Below, piece by piece: positions 1 through 12,563 of a stretch of DNA of 64,000 nt. Below the pieces are notes generated by a model that was given only the letters and a program-made list of their open reading frames with translations, was not told where the DNA came from and did no database searches. Source of the DNA: Paramecium tetraurelia. Its lineage: Eukaryota; Ciliophora; Oligohymenophorea; Peniculida; Parameciidae. The stretch lies in contig NW_001798980.1 of NCBI RefSeq assembly GCF_000165425.1, positions 1,178 to 65,177 on the forward strand. The letters run 5' to 3'. Position 1 is the stretch's first letter; every line of letters starts with the position of its first letter. The position numbers were made by a program, and so were the translations under genes.

Positions 1-54
1 TTAAAGTTAAAAGACAGAGCTGGTGATGTCTTTATTATAATTGATAGATAATGA
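1..54 (+). CDS. Possible 3' end of a gene cut by the window edge
   Basis: Frame 1 is open from the first base to a TGA at 52-54 and reads LKLKDRAGDVFIIIDRQ. The composition looks protein-like, but 17 codons are too few to judge; frame 2 is also open, to about base 94. Nothing identifies a family. Upstream sequence would be needed to decide. Confidence 0.2.
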
Positions 55-382
55 CAACAGAAAGTGGTGTTAGAATGGAAAAAGTTGTGAATGATTATTT
101 GTTAATGTGTTTTTATAATTGGAAGGGTTTGGAATTAATAAATAATTAGAAATGATAAGTCTCAATTAATTGCTTATTTATGTAAATCAAATTGAATAAT
201 AACCGAGTAAGCGCAGATTCTGATCACACATCTAGACATTATATTAGATAATTATCATGAATGAAGGTGAGAGTGAAATACTTTTGATTAGAAGTTTTTG
301 TCAATTATTTATTTATAAATTCTTTTTTCTTAAAGTAAATAATAAATGATATTTATTATGTTCTATTTTTAATAACATAATT

Positions 383-787
383 CTTATCAAATTGATATGT
401 CTGAGCATTGTCAATTTCTATAAATTTGAATTCTTTCAGAGCAATTTTAAGTTGGAATGTATTCCTAAACACTAGGTACAAGATATGTTGATTTTCGGAA
501 TAATTTGTTGAAATTTCAGTTATTTAAGTGAAAGGAGATTGAAAAGTTATTATACAAAAACATTTTAGATTAATGACAGTATTCTAATTGGAAAATACTG
601 TAATGATACCTATTATCACTTAGTTGTTATAATAAATTTAGAAAATTAAGGAAAACCTTAGTTACAATTAAAGATTGATGGTTGAATAACGGGGTAAGAA
701 TGTGAAGATATTCCTTAAATAGATAAATTTAATTATTTAATTACATAACAAGGTATTTTATTCACTAATGTAGTGAGTATTTTTTGA
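383..787 (+). pseudogene. Possible gene relic in one frame broken only by TGA
   Basis: One plus-strand frame runs from about 383 to a TGA at 785-787, interrupted only by TGA at 509-511 and 683-685. It includes YYHLVVIINLENQG, which recalls the beta-sandwich (LamG/concanavalin-like) segments found in large ciliate surface proteins. No start codon or intron arrangement makes an intact gene. TGA-free runs of 40-60 codons are expected by chance at this base composition, so this is only a candidate relic. It lies next to the 3' end of the convergent cysteine-rich gene. Confidence 0.25.
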
Positions 788-913
788 TATATTCAAATTA
801 AGAAATCAATTATTTAGAAATCAATAGATTCTTATAAAATTAAGTATCATATATTATAATACAATATTCATTATAGAAAATGCTTACTTTAGAATGGCTT
901 TTAATCAATTTAA

Positions 914-3900
914 TCATTAGAAAATGTTAGAAGAAGCAGGAACTTATCTGTTACCTTAAAAAACTCCAAGTATTAATTAAGCAATTTTTCTAATTTGCTT
1001 ATACTTCTGAAAAATATATCTCCATTGTTAAAATCCATCAATCCCCAATTAAATAAATAAAATTGCAGTCATACAAAAAATGCAAGACCATCCAAAATAT
1101 TATCGAATCTCATATGTAAAATAATCTAACTCGTATTCACAAGTCAAAATTGTAATATTTAAAAGCGTACAAGAGATGCTAACTTCAGAAAATAACTATT
1201 TAAAATACTCCAATTTATCTTCAATAGGATTGAAAAAGATATAAAATAAGCTCATCGAGATTGATAGAAGCATAATGCTGATCGTTTAAAAGGTTGGAAA
1301 ATCATATGCGAAAATTAATAAAAGCATAAAGATAAGTTTTTTGATCAAAAGTATAGCATTAAGATATTTGGAAAACTGATTTTTTTTGATTCCATCAAAA
1401 ATAGATCCATACTTAGCTTAAACCTCCTAATTATTTAAAGCATAATTCTTCATCTACGATATTTTTATTACAAAATAGATGGTATATATATATATTGAAC
1501 TTGCAACGCAAGCCAATAAAGAGCTGAATCTGACAAACAAATTTGATGAGTTAAGTTCTAAGGCATACAATTGCAATACTACACTGAAAGTAAAATCATA
1601 TGCGGTAGCCATATGAGCACGTAAGATTCCACTATAGAAAAATTCTTAAATGATCATAAAACACAGCCTATTAATGACAAACTTAACAGTCAAAAAATAT
1701 ACTCCGATTTATACAAGCCTTGTATTTTCAGTTTAAGATTCAGAATAAAACTTAAATTTGATTGAATATAAAATTTTAGGTATCACTTTTGCAATTGCAT
1801 AGATACCAAAAAGTGAAAGCCAAACTGTAGCAATTGTTGCAGAATTAATAATAAATAGTGATGTTACTTCATCACTTGCTACTTTCGTGGGTATCTTCTT
1901 CATTTGTTAAGTATCGAGTATTTCATCAATAAATCCCGAGAAATCAAAGATCTTTTAAATAAAGTTAAATTAGGCAAATCCAAAAAGTTCAAAATATGTT
2001 TATAAATTATAAGGGAGTTGTGTGTTGAGGTATTTCAAATAAGATAGCATTTAGAGAGTATCCAACAAGTTGAAAAAGACTTCCACTCCTCCGAATATCA
2101 CTGATCCTCCACACATTGCTCCAATAAAGTAGAGTACATAGGAGTTACTTTTAGTAGCCATTTACACTTGAGCAATGGCGGCATCATCTATAAATATAAT
2201 TTTAGGGATAAGACAAGAGACTTCAGTTTCGATTTGGGAGTATCCTTCATTTGAATAAATGACAGATTTATTTAAGAATTTGACTAATAGGTTTTCATCT
2301 TACGAGCCTCTTGAGAAAGTGATATTTATCATTAAACTGAATTCTGATTAATTAAACTCATTGATTTATGAGGTATCCTGAGTGAGTTGAATGGACTGAT
2401 CCATTTATTAGACACCAAGGCTGTTCGAGATGTGAAAGGTTAGATAATCTTTGATTTGAAAACCTTCTTTAATAACAATTGGAGTAATATAGTATAATTT
2501 AAATAATCGAGTAACTGAGTAGACTTAAGAGGAACCTACACTCTATAGTAATGGTTTTGGATAGTTTGGTACGATACTTACACCATTTACAAATATATAC
2601 TTACTTTCTAGTTTACAATAATTATCACACCCATCACCTTTGATTTTATTGCCATCATCACATTCCTCCTCCTTTACTTTGATTTAATCTCCACATATAT
2701 TTAAACAAGTTCCATTTTCCTCATCAGCCAAATATCCAGATTCGCAGAGTTAGCACTTATGATTCTTTTGTTATGGAAACCTACAGCTTACACAATTATA
2801 AGCTTAATCAAGACATTCTAAACAATTGATCGAGCATTCAACACAATCATTTTTATCTAAGAAATATCCTACTTCACATTTATTACATTTCGACTTTTTT
2901 GTTAAAGGATCAAGTTGGCATTAAATACAATGTGTTGAACATTGAAAACAAATTGACTACTTTAGTATTTCATTAGAGCAAGAATAATTATGATCAATCT
3001 TGCAATTCGAGCACCCATCTCTAATTACATCATTACCATCATCACATTATTCTCCATATGTCCAAATTTTATCATTGCAATCCGAATACTTACAAATTTC
3101 TTAAGATTTCCCTTAATCAGTCAAACAAGAAATGCATAATGCATCTTCACTTTCAAAATAATCCTAAGCACACAAACATTTGTGATTCTTTAAAGTTCGA
3201 TGTAATTTTTAATCACATGTCAAACAATTAAATTTATCATCAATACAAGTCAAGCAAGATTAATGGCATTAGGAACAATTGTTCTCCTTCCAGAAGTACC
3301 CTGGGCTACATTTGCATTGAGCATTTTCATCTAAGTGCAAATTAGATAATTGAAAACATTCTGAACATATTGATTTACTTAAGCATTTTTTACATGGATA
3401 TTCACATTTATAACATTGATTCTACTCTTCATAGTATCCAAATTTACAAATACATTAATCTTTAGAATTGATTTCGTAATTGGGTCTACAAGTAAGACAT
3501 TTTTCAGAAACTTCATTACAAGTTAAACAATTTTGATTACATGCCTCGCATTTCTAATCCAATAGATAATAGCCATCGAAGCAAACATCACAAATTTATG
3601 GATCACCACATATCTTACAAGAAGAAACACATGCTTCACATTGAAACTATTAATTTATAAAGTATCCCTCTTAACAGGTTTAGCAAACACTTTGATCATA
3701 GCAAATATCGCAGTAATCAATACATTTTAAACATCTATTGATATTAGTTAGAAAGTATCCTTTTATACAACTATTACAACTATCAACTCCTTAACAATCT
3801 GAGCAATATTCATCGCAACAATAATTTCCCTTCTTTACAAACCCTTCCTTGCATAGGCATTTAAAATTTTAGACTATCTAGTTTGGGTCCACACATGTTA

Positions 3901-5309
3901 AACATTGGTTAATAGCATTAATACAAGTAGCACACGGGTTTAAACATTGAAGACACACATAACCTGATTAAACATATCCAGGTTTACAAATGCACTACTT
4001 ATTGATATCCAGGATTTGATTTACATCAATGCAGTTGATGCAACCATTTGTATCACATTCATAACATGGTTATTAACACTTTGCACAAGTTATTGGGCTG
4101 TCAGCATAATAAGTGGATTTGCACACACATTATTTTGAAGTATTAACTTCCTGATTGATATCAAAACATGCTAAGCATTAAGAAGTAGATATCTCACAAG
4201 TCTTACAAGGTTATTAACATTGTATGCAATAGTAATTAGTGTCAAAAATCCATCCAGGCTCACAAACACAAGTATCAGGAGATTAATGTGCTTGATCTTA
4301 ACAGGTAACACATTTATTAATTGTATCTTCACATTCTACACAGGGTAATACACATTTTGTGCATGTTTCACCATCAGCATCTAAAAGCCAACCTGAATTA
4401 CAAACACATTAATTTGAATTATTGACTGTTGAATTAGGATCTATACAACTCAAACAGTGGTTCTAATTCAATTAACAAGTTTCACATGGACTTACACATG
4501 CTTAACATGTCTAAGGATCCACATAAAAATAGCCAGGGGAGCAATCACATTGATATAATGTAGTAGTACTTAATGTAAAAGTAGAGACGCAATCTGTACA
4601 ATTAGTAGCATTATATTCACACTTGGAACATGGTGCTGTACAAGACTAACATTAATTTGATCCATCAGTATAATATCCATCAGCGCAAACACATTGATAA
4701 TTGACTGCTGTTTTTTTGCTATCAATGCAAGCTGTACAAGAAGTTGAGGCATCGATGCACTCAGAACATGGGGATGAGCAAGTAAGACACGATGAACCAG
4801 AAAGATATTTTCCAGGATCACACGATGTACAAGTAGTAGTAGTAGTTTCACAATTCTTGCAAGAAGCATCACAAACTGAGCAAAAAGTTCCAATTAGTAA
4901 ATTATGATCCGCACAAGTTTAACATACAGTATTACTAGTACAAGTTTTACATTAAATAGGGCAAGTTGAACAATTACCGCCAGATAAGTAATAGCCAGGA
5001 TAACATAATGAGCAAGATTTTTTTTTAAACGTAGGAGGGCATGTTGCACAAGAAACGAGACTACAAACTTGGCACCCATTTTAACATGAGTCACATAGAT
5101 TAATAATAGGAACAACATAGTAGGCAGTTTTACATGTGCCACAAGAATAATCATTTGAACAACTTAAGCAATTAGATATACAATTCTTACATTAACCACT
5201 ATCATCAAATTATCCTGGATCACAACTCCAAGTTACTAAAATAGAATAAGGTATCCTTACATAAGCAGTTCATAAAAATGAGGTTGATTGTAAATAAGAA
5301 GTTGGACAT
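914..5309 (-). CDS. Furin-like cysteine-rich multipass membrane protein
   Basis: About 1,456 residues when a single 25-nt intron (5236-5260) near the 5' end is removed; the remaining length is an exact multiple of three. The N-terminus (MSNFLFTINLIFMNC) is hydrophobic and signal-like. Roughly the next 860 residues are dense CxxC/CxxxC repeats of the furin-like / growth-factor-receptor cysteine-rich type. The last ~500 residues contain six or seven hydrophobic membrane segments (for example YVLYFIGAMCGGSVIFGGV and IFMLLLIFAYDF), and the gene ends at TGA 914-916. Large proteins with this layout are common ciliate surface or endomembrane proteins of unknown role. Short standard-code frames inside this region are antisense or out of frame. 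The architecture is seen directly; the extracellular orientation is inferred. Confidence 0.85.
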
Positions 5310-6565
5310 TAATAAAATAAATAATATATAAATAAATAGATGATGCAATTAGGAATTAATAGATATAATTATAAGAGATTACAAAATATTAATCACTTTT
5401 TATTTGATCCCAGAGATTGAAAATGATTTGTTGCTTGTAGAATTTCTATGTAGAATTTGTAAAAAGATTTACAAGTTTCTTTTTATACTTCTTACTTTAT
5501 ACTCGATTAACTAAATAGATTAATATCCCTTTATAATATTATTAAAATTAAAAATTAAACAATTATTTGTTAAAGCGACCTGCTTTTAAGAAAATAACAA
5601 TAGCAAGCTCACTCCAATTCAGGTTATTCATTTTGATTATACCTATCATGAGTATTATAAGGAATTTGAATTATAGAGTAAATTTGATTATTATTTAATA
5701 ATTATTTTTTTTTCTGGGTAAACGCAGGAATTAACTTTATAGTAAGAATGGAATTAAAATTGTTATAATATTTTTGTGTGGATCTAACTAATGAATATTT
5801 ATTTTCTAATTTAGTCCAAATTTTTTTCAAAATCTAATTTTAGTGCCATTTTGAAAAAAAGGGTAAGAATTTTTTCAATTTTGAATCTAATAAAAGTATT
5901 AACTACTTTAATTTAATTTATATTAACTTCTCATAAGACAAATGATGAAATTACTTATTATACCTCAAAATGATCTTAAATCTCTGTTACTCTATAAAAT
6001 CTTATAAGAAATATATACTATTACAAATTTAATATGTCACTTTGAAATTTTTGCATATATATGCTTAAGGAGTTATGAGGTGATTCAAATATCAAATTGC
6101 CATTTTATATGTTATTTAATAAATTATTTTAATTTTAATATTTTGTTAAGTTAGAATTGTAATGAGACTTGAAAAGCTGACTTAATGTCAACTTCTTAAA
6201 AAGTTAAAAGTGTAGGCTAAACGAATAATAGAATTTAATAAATGGAAAATATCAATAGTAGACTAAAAGTTGAATTGAAAATTAATAGAATTTGGATGAA
6301 CAAATTTGATCCCATATCAATTAGATCATGATTAATTTGTCAATTAATGAATTTATAATTAAAATCATTGAATTATTTAAATTGAATGTTAAGATAAACT
6401 TGATATTGCTATATCGATAAAAGTGTAAACCTCTTGCTTTATACTGATTAGAATTCTTTACATAAGTTATTGCTATTTTTCAAAATTTTCAGATGTGAGC
6501 CAATGCCTTTATTTGTCACAATCCCCTTTTTAATAAAAAATTGATTGATTTTCTAGAATTAAAGC
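5310..6565. other. Gene-poor AT-rich stretch
   Basis: No coding frame of convincing length or composition on either strand. The sequence is A/T runs with scattered short open stretches. It separates the start of the minus-strand cysteine-rich gene from a small plus-strand ORF, so it should hold the promoter of the former. I recognise no motif. Confidence 0.5.
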
Positions 6566-6829
6566 ATGCAAAATTATTCTAAATCATATATGTTGGCAAT
6601 ATGTTAGATATTTGAAACTCTTATTATTCTATGCCTCTTTGCAATTTTCGATGATGTCTTTTGCTATAAAAATAGTATTTCCATTCTACATTATTCAATC
6701 GATATTGATAAAATTGAAGAATTCTGTAATTAGACATTTTCTAATTATTGTGCTGATTTGTAAATAAATGAATAGATTAGAGAACAACTTATATTTAATC
6801 AAAATGCAGAGGAAGAGGATAGAAATTGA
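6566..6829 (+). CDS. Small hypothetical protein with one hydrophobic segment
   Basis: An uninterrupted 87-codon frame from ATG 6566 to TGA 6827-6829. Residues ~9-28 are hydrophobic (MLAICQIFETLIILCLFAIF), giving one membrane segment or an uncleaved signal. The remainder is polar with an acidic end (AEEEDRN). No family is recognised. At this base composition a frame of this length can arise by chance, so only the ordered hydrophobic-then-acidic layout argues for a gene. The opposite strand reads less well. It ends about 130 bp from the convergent UBC-like gene. Confidence 0.35.
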
Positions 6830-6957
6830 ACCTTTTAACATAGATACTAAAAGTAAATCTAAGAAAAATAAATATATTTGAAATTTATATTTTAGAAAAA
6901 ATATTAGTATACTTAATGAGATAATATTTAAATCGTATTCTCATTATATAACTAATA

Positions 6958-7431
<474 letters not shown>

Positions 7432-8627
7432 TTAAATTAAATTTAAAATACTCTTATTTATTGCTTGCTATATAAATATATAAATTTCTAGTTAACTGAT
7501 AAATTCTGAAATCATAAAATATCTCAGTACTTTAATAATTCTTATTTTACTTTAAATAAATTAATTTTATAAATTTGAAATTACTAATACTAACTAAGTA
7601 AATAACTATATAATTTATCTATGGGTTATTTTTCAAAATTAATTAATTATTACAACAACAAATAATTTACTAAATTTGTTAAATATATCTAAATCTTTGA
7701 AAATCGTAATCATTCTATATGTAAATAGTATTTAAATAAAATGATTGAATTAATTTTTCAATTTGATTTTACTTAATTTTATAGAACCATAAGATGTATC
7801 ATTTTAAATTTTATATATCAATTGGCTTAATCTATAAAATCAATTGAAAATTACGAGAATCTTAAAAAAGTAATAATACATTGAAGCATTAAATCAAATG
7901 AAATTTTATCACATATAATTTGTAAAAACTCCTATTATTCTATAAATATAAATTTAATAATGAAGATTAATGATGAAATAAACTAATTCTGATCATTCAA
8001 ATAAATATCCAACTTAAACAATAAAAGTGGATAATGGTAGTATAAATTAATAAATAAGAGGTATATACAAACTTATCTACTCTCTTAATCTAATCTTTAT
8101 TAATAAAGTAAATCAAATAGTGTCATTATTCTAAAGAAAATCGAATGATTTTATTTATAATATAGGATTTTTACGGATAACTTTATAGCGAACAAATATT
8201 TTTAATTATAACTGTTATTCTTATGTTTGAATCTTATTGTTAGGTTAACATTGGCAAAGAAATGTATTGAAACTGTTTTGATACTTGTCTCATCCATCTT
8301 GAATATACTAAATATTTTCATAGAGGAATGCATTTTAAAATAAAACCAAAAACAATTAATAAGCAATAATTTGATTTACTAGTAATTAATTTAATTTAGT
8401 TGAATAACTTCAAAATTGTAGAATATTAGAATTTAATTGATATTCTAAAACCTTATAATAAGATAATAAAAAGAGTGTATTTATTTCCTTATTATTTAAT
8501 TAATAATTCCTTATTATAATAGAACCAATATTATAATAATTATCGATTCCCCTTGTTAATTAATTTATAATATGACCAAGTATTTTCTTTCTTTTATGTC
8601 TAAATTAATTTATAGAAGATATTTAGA
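7432..8627. other. Gene-poor stretch with one weak frame
   Basis: No firm gene. A plus-strand frame from ATG 7970 to TGA 8228-8230 gives 86 residues (starting MMKQTNSDHSNKYPT), and the same frame continues downstream with further TGAs. This is close to what chance allows, so I do not call it a gene. The rest is poly-A/T-rich with nothing recognisable. Confidence 0.45.
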
Positions 8628-9674
8628 ATGTCTAGTATTAAACAATATACAGTTCTTTCCCATATAGGATGTGGATCAGAGCACCTCGTGTATAAAGCTT
8701 AGTTTAGTTAAAATTCTGAATTATATGCAATAACAATTGAAAAATCTCCACTAATTGGCCAACTAGAGAATGAGATAAACATGTTGTAAAAATTAAGTGG
8801 AGTTGAAGGAGTTCCACAAATAAAGTAGTGGATTAACTAATGATAACAAGTAATATATAAATTAATTATTTAGACGGTTTTTGATTGAGCCATTATTGCC
8901 TAGTAGTTTATTAGATTTAGCAAAGTCAAGAACATTATCTTTGCCCTTAATAATGACGATTGGTTTAAGAGTAATAGAAATTTTAGAACAAGTTCATAAA
9001 AATAATATATTACATCTTGACATAAAACCAGAAAATATCATGTTGTCTTATCTAATATCAAATGATCAATATTCCTAAAGCCTGGATTGATTCAACTGAT
9101 TGACTTTGGATTATTACAGTAATTCTTAGAGAATTCAGTGACTTTGAAAGATGTGTTTATTGGATCTATAAATTTTGCCAGTATATCTTCACACTAAGGA
9201 AAGCCTCTTGGGTATAAGGACGACCTAGAAAGTGTATTGTATCTATTATTTTACTTAAAAGACTGTAATTAATAATTTTATATTGTTAGTGAAATTGCCA
9301 TGGTTGGAGAAACAATTTTCCAGATTTAAGTAAGTTGACTTAGACTAGGTTGGTAACAAAAAAAGCTTCTTTCTTTTAAAAATAGTATCCTAAAGAAAAT
9401 TTAATATAGCCTTTTATCATTATATGTCTTATTTTGACAAATAGAGCATGATGTTATGCCAGATTACAATTATATCAAAGAGTTATTTGCTTAGATGATC
9501 TAAAAAGCCAATCTTTTGTAACCTTCGTCAAAAGAAGAGAGTGGGATACGAATTTGTGCTAAAATTTAGATAAGTTCATTGACAAGTTACACTGAAATCA
9601 TAAAAAATTCACTTGAAAATTTACAACTATAATATATGATATCTTTCTTGATAAAATATTGTCTTGATCTCTGA
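8628..9674 (+). pseudogene. Decayed casein-kinase-1-like kinase
   Basis: The pieces of a CK1-type kinase lie in order but in changing frames: a start MSSIKQYTVLSHIGCGSEH, then KLSGVEGVPQI, FLIEPLLPSSLLDL, a catalytic loop HLDIKPENIML, a LIQLIDFGLLQ activation segment, GYKDDLESVLYLLFYL and the CK1-typical MPDYNYIKELF. A 24-nt intron-like gap (8852-8875) and a 25-nt one near 9268-9292 can be spliced. At least three further frame changes remain that no GT-AG intron explains: near 8829, near 9078 and around 9440-9450. The in-frame TGA falls at 9672. The catalytic residues that can be read (HLD, DFG) are intact, so loss looks recent. It may instead be a poorly assembled functional gene. Confidence 0.7.
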
Positions 9675-11589
9675 TGTCATTGGAAAATATGCTACTACCA
9701 CAATTAAAACTATAAAAGACATCAAATAATATAAAGATACCTATACTACATGATATTATGAATTAATACTTAATTATGCAATCATAATATAAATCTATAA
9801 TCGAAATATTTTTAACAGTTAAGACTGTCAATTAATTTTTGCCAAACTAAACTAACTCAAAAACAAGTATGAATAGAACTAACTAAATTTGATTCTCAAA
9901 TATCATATAAAGTGATAATATCATAAATCACTTACTTATATTGAAGTAAATTTTTATAATATATAAAGTTGATTAAATAAATAATAACTATCTTATATTT
10001 AATATTTGATTCCAAAAAATTAATTAATATGAATTAATAGATTAAGAACAATTAAACAATGTCTTAAAAAGATTAATGTAGCACTGCTATAAATTTTTTA
10101 TTTAAACTGCATTATTTGCTTTTTACTGAAAATCATTATTTTACAAAATAAAATTTTCAATGAAGATTATTTGAAAGGTTATTACCTAGAGTACTAGATC
10201 ATTTATTTATTTAACTGAAAATATATTGTAAATAACTTTAGTGATTAAATCAATTATTTATATATTTTTATTATATATTTTTATACAATATATTAGTTTA
10301 AAAATTATGGAAGATATTCTTATTAAAAGTAAATGTTATGCGGTCAATCTCCATTGCTATAAATGTACATTTAGTTGGATTCTAATCATTTTTTTAACTT
10401 TAAAATGACTTTAGGAAATTTATGATTTAAATTAATTATTAACAAAATATAATTTCTCTATAAATTAATAATTGCTGATGAATAATATTGAGTAATAGAG
10501 TTTAAACGAAATAAGTCACTAGTGGTTTACAGATTTCTAAAATAAGAGTATCACTGTTGTGAGATGAATATCAAGTTGAGAAAAACCAATTATTGCCATC
10601 AATTACAATTTTACTACCTCTTTCTGACATCAGCCTGTTGATGCAATACTGAAGATGATTATAGTGAGAAGTGAGGAAGAGATGGAATTCATTTTTATTT
10701 GTTAACATATAACCATATTCTTTCTATTCTACTAACGTCCTACTTATACATTAGAAAATATTTAGAATCAGTCCATTTGGAAAAACAAGTACTTATTTTA
10801 TCTTATTATATATTACAATAAAAAAAATGATTCTGTAATGAAAAAGTGAATTACTAATATTTATAATCTTTAGGATTCAATTATTATTTTTTATATATAA
10901 TATCATTAATCTATAATTATAAGTGTTTCATAATTGAATTACGATTGTATGAATGATTCATCAAGACCTTACTAAATCAATTAAAATTTAGTCTATTTCT
11001 GGCAATTTTTTCATTGATGTGACCAATATTAAAGTAGAGATTCTAAAGTTTTAGATTTCTAGATTTTATTAAAATTGATCCCAACGACAATGATCAAAAC
11101 AGGAAATATCCTAAATCTCAAGTGATTTAGTATAATCTTATATTGACATTGTGCTCAATCTTAATGAATAGATGAGCTGAATATTTAATATATAACATAC
11201 CTTAATTCTTTATTGAGGAGTTTTTGAAAAGAGAAATTTAAAGCTTTGATGCAATCTCCTAAGAAACTTTTTGGAAGAGAAAAAGTGCAGAGCCCTCTAG
11301 AGTTTATAATTGCACCTTCATTCTACATTGAAACCTATAGGATCAATTGCTAAAGCTTTTTGACTTTCAAGAGTTAGACTCTAACTCTCACTTGCTGATT
11401 TCTCAAGTTTTTAAGAAATAATATATTAAATAATCAAATCTTTTTAAATTATGTTAAGAATTTTGCATAATGTAGTTATTCTAAGAAACTAAGAAATTAC
11501 GTATAACTATTTTTAAAACAATACCTAATATTGTTTAATGATTCAATGATTTATGTTCAGTTAATTTTAAATTTCTTTTTTTGAAAGAA
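9675..11589. other. Gene-poor stretch with short possible relics
   Basis: Almost 2 kb with no gene I can support. Short plus-strand frames with protein-like composition occur (for example about 10,952-11,080, and 11,249-11,398 starting MQSPKKLFGREKVQSPLEF), but each is 40-50 codons long and isolated. Nothing resembles an RNA gene or a repeat. Confidence 0.4.
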
Positions 11590-12560
11590 CTTAATATTCA
11601 GAGTAACATTTTATTGGACTTATTTGATATTTTTAAATTCGCAAGTAATTCATTCAGATCTAGGAAAATTAAATGTGATTTTTTCATAGATCTGCGGCAA
11701 GTAAAATAACATGATATTTTTAACAATAGATAATCCGATGCTCAAATTTTCTAACGATATAAATGCAACCATTTATGTTCTTTTCAGGAAGGGAATATTA
11801 CATTTTTGATTATAATTTTAAGGATAAGCATTTCTAGATGAGTGAACTTTAAGACAAAAGTTAAATATTTAATCTATTCCCACTCTTAATACTAGAACTA
11901 TGATAATGTGGTGGTTATTAAATTAAATGTTAGCTATATTATTCCAAAATCTATTATACTATTCAATCATTATTCACAATTTCTCCATGAGATTCAACAT
12001 TGTTATATTACACTAAAATTGAATCTAAATCATAATTTTTGGGATTGAAACCTTAATAGAGTAATTAGAATAAGAAATTAAATATTGAATTAAATTAATA
12101 AACAGGTTTACAAATTTAGAATAAAACATGAAGAGTTGTTAATCACTCATTGATCCTAATAACCATTATTAAATTTATAGATAAAAGTTTATTGTGACTT
12201 AAATTCTAAGTTCTTAGATAGTTTTCTTGGAATCTACTCCAGTATTGCAATTAAATTCGTCCTATCTAGAGGCAATTTTACGTATTTTAACTAAAAAATT
12301 TAAATTCTTGAAATATGCAAAAATAGGTAGACTAAATATTTTGAGGACTCAAATATTATTTCAGGAATAATAAAGAAAATAATAGCTAAACGAAATTGAA
12401 CTAACAAGAAAATTACAATAAGATCCACATTTCTAAATAAATTTACCTTCCAAAAAGTAATTATTGACTTTTTTCAGAATACAAAAGTAAGAACTTATAA
12501 ATTATTTAATATATTCTTTCTAATATTTAATTTATTTATATTTAATATGTATCAACTATT
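11590..12560 (+). pseudogene. Probable gene relic in shifting frames
   Basis: Successive plus-strand frames hand over to each other without usable introns: NILLDLFDIFKFASNSFRSR (about 11,608 on), then FSGREYYIFDYNFKDK, then NYDNVVVIKLNVSYIIP, and finally a frame around ATG 12,128 reading MKSCQSLIDPNNHYQIYRQK that stays free of TGA for more than 140 codons and runs into the antisense of the next gene. Composition is that of a typical soluble ciliate protein; I recognise no family. Decay is the simplest reading. A real multi-exon gene with unusual introns is possible but I could not build one. Confidence 0.4.
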
Positions 12561-12563
12561 AGT

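Noticed and set aside
4570-5154. Hydrophobic minus-strand standard-code frames
   Set aside because: Out-of-frame readings of the cysteine-rich repeats of the large membrane protein.
7970-8230. 86-residue plus-strand frame
   Set aside because: Length is near chance expectation for TGA-only stops at this base composition, and no family signal is present.
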